Assembly: GCA_934700345.1 (NCBI GenBank)
Contig: CAKUXP010000001.1
Coordinates: 62,001-126,000 of the forward strand
DNA from: an uncultured Fibrobacter sp.
GTDB lineage: Bacteria > Fibrobacterota > Fibrobacteria > Fibrobacterales > Fibrobacteraceae
Direction of reading: 5' to 3'
DNA length: 64,000 nt
The notes beneath the pieces were generated by a model. The model saw only the letters and a list, made by a program, of their open reading frames with translations. It was not told where the DNA came from and searched no databases. This document shows, piece by piece, positions 43,099 through 51,182 of the stretch. The number at the start of each line of letters is the position of its first letter. Positions within the stretch are counted from its first letter, which is position 1. The position numbers and the translations under genes are program-made.

Positions 43099-44889
43099 TT
43101 ACGCCTTTTTCGGATCGGCCATGTTGATGGAGACATGCAGATCGTTCAACTGGGCGACATCGACTTCGCTCGGGCTCTGGTCCATCGGGCTGGAGGCGCT
43201 CGTGTTTTTCGGGAAGGCGATAAAGTCGCGGATCGAGTCCTGGCCTTCCATCGTCGCGACGACGCGGTCGAGACCGAAAGCGAGACCGCCGTGGGGAGGC
43301 GCGCCGAACTTGAACGCATCGACAAAGAAGCCGAACTTTTCCTTGACCTGTTCCTCGGAAAGCCCGAGCAGGCGGAAAACCTTTTCCTGGACTTCCGGGT
43401 TGTGGATACGGATGGATCCGCCGCCGATTTCAACACCGTTCAAAACCAGGTCGTAGGCTTCGGCGTTGCAGTCCTTGAGGTTTCCGTCGAGCATCATCTG
43501 CAGGTGTTCCGGCAGGGGATTCGTGAACGGGTGGTGCATCGCCATGTAGCGGCCTTCCGTTTCGCTGTATTCGAACATCGGGAATTCGGTAATCCACACG
43601 AACTCGCGCTTTTTCGGATCGCGGAGACCCTTGATACGGGCGACTTCGAGGCGGAGCTGTCCCATCGCTGTCGCGGCGACCTTTTCGGGACCGGCGATAA
43701 AGAACATCATGTCGCCGTCTTTCGCGCCGACGGCATCGCGCAGGTCGTTCAGCTGTTCCGTAGTGAAGAACTTGCCGACCTGGGTTTCCACCGTATCGTT
43801 TTCCTTGACGCGCATCCAGACGAGACCCTTGGCGCCGTATTTTCCGACATAGGCGGTGAGATCGTCGATTTGCTTGCGCGTAAAGTCCAGGCAGCCCTTG
43901 GCGGCGAGTCCGCGAACCTTTCCGCCGGCGGCGACCGCGTTCTTGAAGACGCCGAAGTTCGACGTGGCGGCGATTTCGGAGACGTCGTGAATTTCGAGGT
44001 CGAAACGGAGGTCGGGCTTGTCGGAACCGTACTTGAGCATCGCTTCGTGCCAGTTCATGCGACGGATATGGCGCGGGGGCTCGAAATCCCAGACTTTTCC
44101 GAGAACTTCGGTCACGAACTTGTCGAACATTTCCATGACCTCGTCTTGGTTTACGAAGGACATCTCGACGTCGATTTGCGTAAATTCCGGCTGGCGGTCG
44201 GCGCGGAGGTCCTCGTCGCGGAAGCATTTTGCAATCTGGAAGTAGCGGTCGAAGCCGGCTATCATCAGGAGCTGCTTGTATTGCTGCGGGCTTTGCGGCA
44301 GTGCATAGAACTTGCCCGGGTTTACGCGGGACGGGACCAGGTAGTCGCGGGCGCCTTCCGGCGTCGATTTGCAGAGGACGGGCGTTTCGATGTTCTCGAA
44401 TCCGTTTGCGTAGAAGAATTCATAGACCGCCTTGAGGAAGCGGCTCTTGAGCATCAGGTTCTTCTGGATCCACGGACGGCGAAGGTCTAGGTAGCGGTAG
44501 GTGAGGCGGAAGTCGTCGTTTTCCTTGCACTCTTCCTTCGGGTCGTTGATGGCGATAGGCGGCGTGAGCGACTCGTTCAGGATTTCGAGCTTGTCAATTT
44601 TCACGTCGATCATGCCGGTTCCGATCTTTTCGTTTTCCATTCCGGCGGGGCGGGCCTGGACTTCACCTGTCACGTAGATGACGTATTCGTTGCGGAGCCT
44701 GTCGGCGAGCTTGTGGACTTCCGGGTTGCGGTCCGGGTTGAAGACCACCTGGGTTTTTCCATACTTATCCCGAAGATCTACGAAAATGACGCCGCCCAAG
44801 TCCCGGCGACGATCGACCCATCCGGCGAGCGAGACGGTTTTTCCGATGTCCTCTGCGCGGAGTTCGCCACAGTTGTGTGTACGTTTCAT
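43099..44889 (-). CDS. aspS: Aspartyl-tRNA synthetase (bacterial type)
   Basis: A 596-residue class II enzyme that charges tRNA-Asp. The start is ATG 44889 (KRTHNCGELRAEDIGKTVSL) with AAGGATT upstream. The N-terminal OB fold includes SLAGWVDRRRDLGG. Motif 2 is CFRDEDLRADRQPEFTQID, the GAD insertion follows (about 285-420), and motif 3 is GLAFGLDRVVATM. Length is typical of bacterial AspRS. Discriminating or non-discriminating for tRNA-Asn is not decidable here. Confidence 0.95.
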   Translation of the reverse strand: MKRTHNCGELRAEDIGKTVSLAGWVDRRRDLGGVIFVDLRDKYGKTQVVFNPDRNPEVHKLADRLRNEYVIYVTGEVQARPAGMENEKIGTGMIDVKIDKLEILNESLTPPIAINDPKEECKENDDFRLTYRYLDLRRPWIQKNLMLKSRFLKAVYEFFYANGFENIETPVLCKSTPEGARDYLVPSRVNPGKFYALPQSPQQYKQLLMIAGFDRYFQIAKCFRDEDLRADRQPEFTQIDVEMSFVNQDEVMEMFDKFVTEVLGKVWDFEPPRHIRRMNWHEAMLKYGSDKPDLRFDLEIHDVSEIAATSNFGVFKNAVAAGGKVRGLAAKGCLDFTRKQIDDLTAYVGKYGAKGLVWMRVKENDTVETQVGKFFTTEQLNDLRDAVGAKDGDMMFFIAGPEKVAATAMGQLRLEVARIKGLRDPKKREFVWITEFPMFEYSETEGRYMAMHHPFTNPLPEHLQMMLDGNLKDCNAEAYDLVLNGVEIGGGSIRIHNPEVQEKVFRLLGLSEEQVKEKFGFFVDAFKFGAPPHGGLAFGLDRVVATMEGQDSIRDFIAFPKNTSASSPMDQSPSEVDVAQLNDLHVSINMADPKKA

Positions 44890-45023
44890 AAAGTGAATCC
44901 TTGTTTGGAATTTCAACGGACCAAATATAGAAAACTTGGATTTTGATTTCGCAAAAAGTTATTTTTTTTCGCGAAGGAGCGGCCCGCGGAATTTCGGGGC
45001 TCCCGAAGGATTGTGGTGGCGTC

Positions 45024-45551
45024 TTGAAATTCAAAAACTCCAAATCCCGGTTCTGGATGCTCGCGCTTCTTGTATGCGGCGTCTCGCTTGTCGTCTGGGA
45101 TTTGCGCGCCTTTCCCGAATATCCCTACGAAACGTCGAAAGAAATTCCGTTCAGCCACGAGAAGCACGGGGAAAACCTGGGCATGGACTGTGCGAAGTGC
45201 CACCCGGGCGCCTATTTCGGAATCCGGGCGACGATGCCTTCGCGGGCCGACTGCATGGACTGCCACAATCTGCCGCTTTCGGAATCTCCGGAAATCGAGA
45301 GGCTTGCAAGGGCGCTTCCCGAGGCGTCGGAGCGGCCTTTTGGCTTCGATAGCCGGATGCCGGCAAACGTCTTCTTCCCGCACGGGCTTCACGCAAAAGC
45401 GAAAATTTCCTGTGAAACTTGCCACGGGTCGCCTTCCGAAATCGATGCGGGCCGTAGACCGGAAGTGCGGATGCAGGAGTGCATGGCGTGCCATTCCGGG
45501 GAAAGGGCGTTTCCGAAGGCTTCGACGGATTGTGCGAGGTGTCACCGGTGA
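45024..45551 (+). CDS. Membrane-anchored pentaheme cytochrome c (NrfB/ActA-like)
   Basis: A 175-residue protein with five CxxCH heme sites (CAKCH, CMDCH, CETCH, CMACH, CARCH) and extra His ligands in FSHEKH and FPHGLH. The N-terminus is a basic signal anchor (WMLALLVCGVSLVVWDL). I propose TTG 45024 as start because it gives a basic residue run before the helix; an ATG at the helix (about 45057) is the alternative. It would carry electrons in the periplasm between the Fe-S/NrfD partners encoded next and a terminal acceptor. The stop overlaps the next gene (GTGA). Confidence 0.85.
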   Translation: MKFKNSKSRFWMLALLVCGVSLVVWDLRAFPEYPYETSKEIPFSHEKHGENLGMDCAKCHPGAYFGIRATMPSRADCMDCHNLPLSESPEIERLARALPEASERPFGFDSRMPANVFFPHGLHAKAKISCETCHGSPSEIDAGRRPEVRMQECMACHSGERAFPKASTDCARCHR

Positions 45552-46426
45552 AGATTTCGCGTGCATCGTTCTTAAAGCTTCTAGGTGGCGCTTTTGCCTC
45601 GTTCTTCCTTTTCGGCTGCCGCAGGGAAAAGTCCCCGACAAAAAGCGACAGGGCTTTTTTGCCGAAGCCCGACGTCTCGCTCTGGGAAGATGAGCTGGCG
45701 CTTTCGCGGAAACGAAATTTGCGGATGGAAAACCTGGTGCGGATTCCGATGCCGGGGAAGCATCCCCGGTTTCCTTCGGCGACTGTGCGACTCGGGATGG
45801 CGATCGATCTGGACATCTGCGACGGCTGCGGCAAGTGTGCGCTCGCCTGCATGTTGGAAAACAACGTTTCGCGAGTGAGTGCAGACGAGGCCCGAAAGGG
45901 ACGGTTTATGCATTGGCTTGAAATGCGGGAAAATGTTCCCGTCATGTGCGCGCATTGCGGAGACGCTCCCTGCGAAAGGGTTTGCCCGACGGGGGCTGCG
46001 GTTGCAAGTCCGGACGGTTTTTCGGCGATGGTCTATCCGCGGTGCATCGGAACTCGGTTTTGCGGCGCGAACTGCCCGCTTCATGTTCGGAAGTTCAACT
46101 ATGAGGATGCGGTTGGCGAAGGGCTCGCTGCGAAATTCAACCCGGAAGTTCCGATACGTCCGCGGGGCGTGATGGAAAAATGCTCGCTCTGCATCCAGCG
46201 ACTCCAGAAGGCGAGAACCGTTGCGCGGACTTTCGGTTCGGAATGGAACGGCGAAAACGTAACGACCGCCTGTGCGGAAGCCTGTCCGCGATGCGCGATT
46301 CTCTTTGGCAACTGGCTTGACCCGGATTCGCTTCTTGTCCGGTCCGCGCAAACCCGGACTGTCTATGCGCCGGAATCCGTGGCGAAGTTTTCACCGGCGG
46401 TCGTCTATTTGCGGGGGAGAGGATGA
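45548..46426 (+). CDS. Four-cluster ferredoxin-type subunit (NrfC/PsrB family), exported
   Basis: A 292-residue protein from GTG 45548, overlapping the cytochrome stop. The N-terminus KISRASFLKLLGGAFASF resembles a Tat signal with one of the two arginines missing. FLFGC could be a lipobox. Four Cys blocks bind 4Fe-4S clusters: CDGCGKCALAC, CAHCGDAPCERVCP, CIGTRFCGANCP, and CSLC with CAEACPRC. Such subunits link a quinol-oxidising NrfD protein to a periplasmic redox partner. It overlaps the NrfD gene start by four bases. Confidence 0.87.
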   Translation: MKISRASFLKLLGGAFASFFLFGCRREKSPTKSDRAFLPKPDVSLWEDELALSRKRNLRMENLVRIPMPGKHPRFPSATVRLGMAIDLDICDGCGKCALACMLENNVSRVSADEARKGRFMHWLEMRENVPVMCAHCGDAPCERVCPTGAAVASPDGFSAMVYPRCIGTRFCGANCPLHVRKFNYEDAVGEGLAAKFNPEVPIRPRGVMEKCSLCIQRLQKARTVARTFGSEWNGENVTTACAEACPRCAILFGNWLDPDSLLVRSAQTRTVYAPESVAKFSPAVVYLRGRG

Positions 46427-48066
46427 ACCGGAAGGTTTTCCTGTTCGGGCTTGTGCTCCTTCTCGGCGGAATCTTTTCCGTTGACATGGCGCTTTTTGAT
46501 GGACCGAAATCCTGGGCGGTTTCCCAAGAACTTTTCTGGGGAGCGCCGATAGCGAATTTCGTCTTCTGGATAGGCCTTGCCCATGCGGGGACTTTCTTTT
46601 CGGCGATTCTCCTTGTGTTGGGCGCGAATTGGCAACGGCGGGTTGCCTTGACCGCGGAGCTTTCGACCCTCGCGTCCCTTTGCGTTGCGGGAATTTTCCC
46701 GCTGATCCATCTGGGAATCCCCGGGCGTTTTTACGAAATGGTTCCCATCGGAAACATCCGCCGCTTTCTTGTAAATGTCGAGTCCCCGCTGGTCTGGGAC
46801 TTCGTGGCGATTCTCGTCTATGCGACGCTTTCTTCGCTCTATCTTTTGCTCCATCTGCTTGCCGCAAGGTATTCCTCTCTCGAAAAATTTCGAAAGCCGT
46901 TTGCCTGGATGCTTTTTCCGCTTGTCCTCTGGGTGCACACGATTGTCTCGATGGACTTTGCCGTTACGTTTGTGCCGGAGTGGAGCGGTGGCTATTTCCC
47001 GCTTTACTTTATCTTTGGTGCGCTGTATTCGGGTGTCGCGCTGGTCCTGCTGTTGCTTGTACTCTTTGGCAAAAGGGTGAGGCGCGTCGAGGATCTCCTT
47101 CTTGCTTTTTCCTGGGCGATGCTCGGGTTTTGGGCCTGGGAAGTCTTTGTCAAGAATCTCTGGCATTCCGAGATTCTCGTTTTCGGATTTCTCTTGCCGC
47201 AGCTTCTCTGGCTATCGGCGGTACGCGAACGCCCGGTTGCTCGCTTTGCGGTATCCGTTTCGGTTCTTGGCGCCTTGTGGTGGGAACGGATTCCCCTTGT
47301 GCAGCCGCGAATGCTCGAATGGACCGCGGTCGATTGGGGATTTCTTCCCTTTGGCGTCGGAGCGTTCTGCGTGGCGTTTTCCTTGGCGAATTTTGGCGTG
47401 CAGAAATTGCTGCGGAAGCGACGGGAGCCGGAAAGCGATGCGATGGTGGCGAACGCGGGATTTGCCGGAAAGCCTTTTGGAATTTCCCTGGCCGCTGGAA
47501 TCCTTTCCGCTTCGGCCTTGGCGATTTACTTTGTGTGCAACGCCCCGGAGTTTCCCTTTGTGCGGATAGTCCCGCTCCTACTTCCCGTAACGGTTCTTGC
47601 CGCTGGAATCCTGCTTTCCGCTTTTGCCGCGTGCGAAGTCTGGGGAAAGCGTCGCGTGCTATCCCTTGCCGCCTGTCTTTTCATCGTTGCGCTCGGCGTC
47701 TTCGGCTTTGTCTATCGCGGACGGGAAACCTCTTTTGCGGAACCGGGAATCGTGGTGCGGAGCGAAAAGCCTTTTGACGTTTCGTCGCCTGCCGGCGCGG
47801 CTGCACTGTGGAATGCCCGGTGCGCGGTCTGCCATGGAAAGGACGGATCTTTCAACCGCAAGTTTGTGCATGAATTCTATCCGCTGCCGCAGAAGCTTTC
47901 GGTTTCCCGCCTGGATTCCATCGGGGCGGATTCGATTTCTCGAGTGATTCTTTTTGGAAGACGGTATATGCGTTCTTTTGCCGGACGCGTAACGGAGGGC
48001 GAAGCCAAGGCCCTGGCGGATTATTTTAAAAGTCTTGCCGAAAAGGGGGAGTCGGCTGGAAAATGA
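46423..48066 (+). CDS. NrfD/PsrC-like quinol-interacting membrane protein fused to cytochrome c
   Basis: A 547-residue protein. Residues 1-430 have about 10-12 membrane helices of the NrfD/PsrC type (for example NFVFWIGLAHAGTFFSAIL, IFPLIHLGIPGRFY). The C-terminal ~95 residues are a monoheme cytochrome c domain with CAVCHG (about 467-472) and a Met-containing RRYMRSF ligand region. This fusion combines the ActC- and ActE-like roles of alternative complex III. Likely role: menaquinol oxidation or reduction. ATG 46423 overlaps the Fe-S gene; its stop overlaps the next gene (ATGA). Confidence 0.85.
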   Translation: MNRKVFLFGLVLLLGGIFSVDMALFDGPKSWAVSQELFWGAPIANFVFWIGLAHAGTFFSAILLVLGANWQRRVALTAELSTLASLCVAGIFPLIHLGIPGRFYEMVPIGNIRRFLVNVESPLVWDFVAILVYATLSSLYLLLHLLAARYSSLEKFRKPFAWMLFPLVLWVHTIVSMDFAVTFVPEWSGGYFPLYFIFGALYSGVALVLLLLVLFGKRVRRVEDLLLAFSWAMLGFWAWEVFVKNLWHSEILVFGFLLPQLLWLSAVRERPVARFAVSVSVLGALWWERIPLVQPRMLEWTAVDWGFLPFGVGAFCVAFSLANFGVQKLLRKRREPESDAMVANAGFAGKPFGISLAAGILSASALAIYFVCNAPEFPFVRIVPLLLPVTVLAAGILLSAFAACEVWGKRRVLSLAACLFIVALGVFGFVYRGRETSFAEPGIVVRSEKPFDVSSPAGAAALWNARCAVCHGKDGSFNRKFVHEFYPLPQKLSVSRLDSIGADSISRVILFGRRYMRSFAGRVTEGEAKALADYFKSLAEKGESAGK

Positions 48067-48518
48067 CTGACTTGTTTTCGTATATGCTTTCGGCATTGTT
48101 TGCCATGGCGCTTTCGCCATTTCTTTTCCGCGGGAAGATGTCGCTTCCGCTTCGGGGAGCCTTTCTTGCGATGGTTCTTCTCGCCGATGAAGTTTTTACC
48201 TGGTTCGCGTTTCCGATCGAATACCCGTATTTTGAAATTATGCCGTTTCGGATGCTGGCGTTCAGCCTTTGCTTCTCGACGCTTTTTCTTGAAAACCGGT
48301 GGCGTTTTTTTGGTGCGCTTTCGACATGTCTCTGGCTGTGGGTGGATTTTTTCGGAATGCTCTCCCTCTCTTACCGCGACGTGAATTTTCGCGCGTTGTC
48401 GCTTGCTGTCGTTGCGCTCCCGCTTTTGACGCTTGTTTTGCGTTCTCGCCGTCGAGAAATGCGCCTTGTCCAAGCGGTTTTCTGGGCGTTTGCCTGGATG
48501 TTTTCCTTTGCGAGGTGA
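48063..48518 (+). CDS. Small integral membrane protein of the NrfD-like operon
   Basis: A 151-residue protein with four or five membrane helices (SYMLSALFAMALSPFLF, FLAMVLLADEVFTWFAF, FSLCFSTLFL, CLWLWVDFFGML, AVVALPLLTLVL). Its ATG overlaps the NrfD-cytochrome stop, so it is coupled to that operon. It may be an accessory membrane subunit, but I recognise no family. It is the last gene of the operon; 170 bases of spacer follow, with one weak AAAAGCT/AGCTTTT hairpin. Confidence 0.75.
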   Translation: MTDLFSYMLSALFAMALSPFLFRGKMSLPLRGAFLAMVLLADEVFTWFAFPIEYPYFEIMPFRMLAFSLCFSTLFLENRWRFFGALSTCLWLWVDFFGMLSLSYRDVNFRALSLAVVALPLLTLVLRSRRREMRLVQAVFWAFAWMFSFAR

Positions 48519-48687
48519 GAAGTTATGTCAAGAGAGCTTGGAGCCGCAAACGCTTAAGCTCCCTGGGACTAGGAAATCGCCCGCCGACGTCTAGGCTCTC
48601 GGGAAACGGTAAGCGGGGTGTGGAGCGTCGATCGACTGTTCTCTATCAACCAAAAGCTCGTTTCTAAGCTTTTGCCCACAGGCTAGT

Positions 48688-49287
48688 TCACGGTTCGGGC
48701 AGGAGGTCGCCGCGGATGATGTCAATCCTGTCGTCAACGAGGCTCACGATATTTGTCGGGCGGATTTCGATGGGACCTGAATCGACCATCAGATCGACGC
48801 TGTGCTTGAAGAGGTTCCAGAGATCATCGGGTTCCGTATAAACCGTGTCATCCGAAAGCTTTGCCGCCGTGCTCAGGATAGGCTTGTCGAAAATGCGGAA
48901 GAGTTCCTTGAAAAACGGATGTTCGGGCATCCGGAAGCCGACTTCGGGACGCTTGACGTCGAGCTTTCTCGCAACGGAAGGATCCGCCGGGAGGATGAAC
49001 GTATAAGGTCCCGGAACGCGACGCTTCATAATCTGGAAGGCGAAGTTGCTGACATGTGCGTATTCCGCCGCCGTGCGGATATCGGGGAGAATGATCGCCA
49101 TGACGAACTTCTTCATCGGTTTTTTTAGCTGGTAGAGCCGGTGTATCGCCTTGGTGGATTCCGCGGAACAACCGATGGCATAGCCGGATTCCGTGGGGTA
49201 GAGGAGCAGCCCGTCTTTTTTGAGAACTTCCGCGGCTTGTTTCACAAAGCGCGGCTGTGGATTCTGTGGATGTACTTCAAGTCTCAT
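48688..49287 (-). CDS. Sua5/YciO/YrdC-family protein
   Basis: A 199-residue YrdC-domain protein. DGLLLYPTESGYAIGC and LYQLKKPMKKFVMAIIL are the nucleotide/threonylcarbamoyl-binding motifs. VPGPYTFIL and VGFRMPEH follow, and PTNIVSLVDDRIDIIRGD ends the fold. Compared with TsaC the K-R-P loop is changed (KKPMKK), as in the YciO branch. It may therefore act in t6A synthesis or be a YciO paralogue. ATG 49287 lies 12 bases after yraN; last gene of a six-gene - strand operon. Confidence 0.85.
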   Translation of the reverse strand: MRLEVHPQNPQPRFVKQAAEVLKKDGLLLYPTESGYAIGCSAESTKAIHRLYQLKKPMKKFVMAIILPDIRTAAEYAHVSNFAFQIMKRRVPGPYTFILPADPSVARKLDVKRPEVGFRMPEHPFFKELFRIFDKPILSTAAKLSDDTVYTEPDDLWNLFKHSVDLMVDSGPIEIRPTNIVSLVDDRIDIIRGDLLPEP

Positions 49288-49299
49288 TTGCGGATAAAT

Positions 49300-49698
49300 T
49301 TAACATTCGGGGATGACGCGCGAAGCGACGAAGGCGTCGGGATAGTGGCGAAGCTGCAATTTTCCGTCTCGCAGGTCGATGCCAATCACGTCGAAGCGGG
49401 CTTTTTGGTTTTCTCCGCCGTTGAAATGCAAAAAATGGGCGGCTGTTCGCCAGATGCGGAACTGCTTGCGTTCGTTTACTCGGCTTGCCGGGGAGCCTTT
49501 TCGCTCGTTCCAGACGGACTTGACTTCGACGAAAAGGATCGTTCCCGCGGAATCTTTGGCAACGATGTCGAGTTCGCCGTTTCGGTAGCGGTAGTTGCGG
49601 GCGAGAATTCGGCAGCCTTGGCGACAGAGGTATGCTGCGGCGTGAAGCTCCGCAAAGCGTCCTTTTTGCTTGTTCCGGCTTGCCGTTCGGGAAATCAT
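49300..49698 (-). CDS. yraN: YraN family (UPF0102) endonuclease-like protein
   Basis: A 132-residue protein starting at ATG 49698, which overlaps the kinase stop (ATGA). The nuclease-fold core shows GRFAELHAAAYLC, NYRYRNGELDIVAKD and ILFVEVKSVW. Together these give the E...GELD...EVK pattern of the restriction-endonuclease-like UPF0102 family. Family function is not settled; a DNA-processing role is suspected. Coupled to the kinase gene upstream. Confidence 0.9.
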   Translation of the reverse strand: MISRTASRNKQKGRFAELHAAAYLCRQGCRILARNYRYRNGELDIVAKDSAGTILFVEVKSVWNERKGSPASRVNERKQFRIWRTAAHFLHFNGGENQKARFDVIGIDLRDGKLQLRHYPDAFVASRVIPEC

Positions 49699-51182
49699 TG
49701 GGCGAGAAGTCCGAGAATGCGGATTTCGGAAATGGCGAGGTCCGCCGATTCGCTTACCGTGTAGGAGTCTTCGAGAAAAACCTGGATTTCGGTTGTCTCC
49801 ATCGCTTTCATTTCGGGATACTGGACGCCTTTCATATCTTCGAGCTGGATCGTCTGGCGGTAACCTTCCCGGGTGAGGAGGGAAAGCGCTTTCGGCTTGT
49901 TGAAAATGCGGAAGCGGTCTCCGAATTCGTCGTCGTTCGATTTTTGGAAGCCGTTCGCAAAGCCTATCGCCGTGACAATCGTGGGCGATGAAAAATTCAG
50001 GATGAAAATCGGAGCCCTGAAATTGGATGGCATCGGAAGAAGCCAGGCGGTTTTCAGATCCTTGTCGGTGAGGTTTGATTTCGAATAGTCGCCCGAGCCT
50101 TCCATGTTGCGCTCTTCGTACGTCGCGCGGATTTCGACGTTCTGGATTTCCTGGAGAGTCTTTGGGGGCTTGTAGGAAAGGAGAAAGGCTAGAAGCAAAA
50201 GGATTAGGAGGGGAAACAGGGCGATGGCGAAGAGCTTTATGTGCTTGTTCGTAAAGCGCCGTACATTGTCGGAAACTTTGTTTGTTATCAGCGGACGGTT
50301 CTTGATAAGCTTGCGGATGCTCATCGTGTCGTGCCCGTGGTGCTGCTCGCCGGGATGGAGCGGGGCGAAGACGATATCGAGCGCATTCAAAAAGTCCTGC
50401 ATGTTCTTGAAACGATCCCCGACGTTCTTCTTGAGGCATTTCAGGATGAGCTTCGCGAGGCCTTTGGGCATGTCGGGCCGGAAGTTCTCTGGATTGGGTG
50501 GCTCTTCCTGGACGTGCTTCATGGCAATTTCAATGGGCTTCGAACCGGTGAACGGCAGGCGCCCGCAGGTCATTTCAAAAAGGATGACGCCTAGGCTGTA
50601 AATGTCCGAGCCGATTGTTACGTCGTCGCCGTGGCACTGTTCGGGCGACATGTATTCGGGCGTCCCCATTGTCATGCCGGTCATCGTCAGGCGTTCCGCT
50701 GACTGGATGTGCGAAATTCCGAAATCCATCAGATAGACGCGGTTGTCGTGCGTAATCATGATGTTCGAAGGCTTTACGTCGCGGTGGACGATTCCCTTGC
50801 TGTGCGCATAGAGAAGTCCCCGGGCGACCTGTTTCGTGATTATCTCGATGGCGTCGAAGTCTAGACGGCGGCGGTGTTCGAGAACTTCCGAAAGAGTGCT
50901 GCCCTTGACGTATGTCATCGCGATGTAGAGCTGGTTTCCCTGCTTGCCGAAGTCGAAGACTTGCACCAGGTTCTGGTGGTCGAGTTCCTTCATCGCCTGG
51001 GCTTCCATGTAGAACCTTTCGACGGATTCCTTGTCGGATGACGCGTCGAGGACCTTGAGGGCGACTTCGCGTTTCAGGTTTTTCTGCAGGGCCTTATAGA
51101 CATATCCCATGCCACCCTTGCCGAGGACGCCCAAGAGTTCGTAGTCGTCGTTGAAAGGTCTTGGAAATTTTTCTGTCGTCAT
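49695..51182 (-). CDS. Transmembrane Ser/Thr protein kinase with extracytoplasmic glycan-binding-like domain
   Basis: A 495-residue receptor-type kinase from ATG 51182. The Gly loop is GKGGMG (21-26), the ATP-binding lysine K43, HRDVKPSN 133-140, DFG 153-155 and TPEYMSPEQ 174-182, so it should be active. One membrane helix lies at about 316-337. The outer 155 residues contain KTAWLLP, a TAIGFANGFQK strand and LAISEIRILG, the pattern of the discoidin-like 'NADase-type glycan-binding' domain. It probably senses envelope glycans and may phosphorylate the FHA-ABC partner encoded just upstream, with which it shares an ATGA overlap. Confidence 0.88.
   Translation of the reverse strand: MTTEKFPRPFNDDYELLGVLGKGGMGYVYKALQKNLKREVALKVLDASSDKESVERFYMEAQAMKELDHQNLVQVFDFGKQGNQLYIAMTYVKGSTLSEVLEHRRRLDFDAIEIITKQVARGLLYAHSKGIVHRDVKPSNIMITHDNRVYLMDFGISHIQSAERLTMTGMTMGTPEYMSPEQCHGDDVTIGSDIYSLGVILFEMTCGRLPFTGSKPIEIAMKHVQEEPPNPENFRPDMPKGLAKLILKCLKKNVGDRFKNMQDFLNALDIVFAPLHPGEQHHGHDTMSIRKLIKNRPLITNKVSDNVRRFTNKHIKLFAIALFPLLILLLLAFLLSYKPPKTLQEIQNVEIRATYEERNMEGSGDYSKSNLTDKDLKTAWLLPMPSNFRAPIFILNFSSPTIVTAIGFANGFQKSNDDEFGDRFRIFNKPKALSLLTREGYRQTIQLEDMKGVQYPEMKAMETTEIQVFLEDSYTVSESADLAISEIRILGLLAQ

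Noticed and set aside
43081..44490. 469-codon open frame on the + strand opposite aspS
   Set aside because: It is the mirror of the aspS codon pattern; composition is unlike a protein and aspS has all class II motifs.
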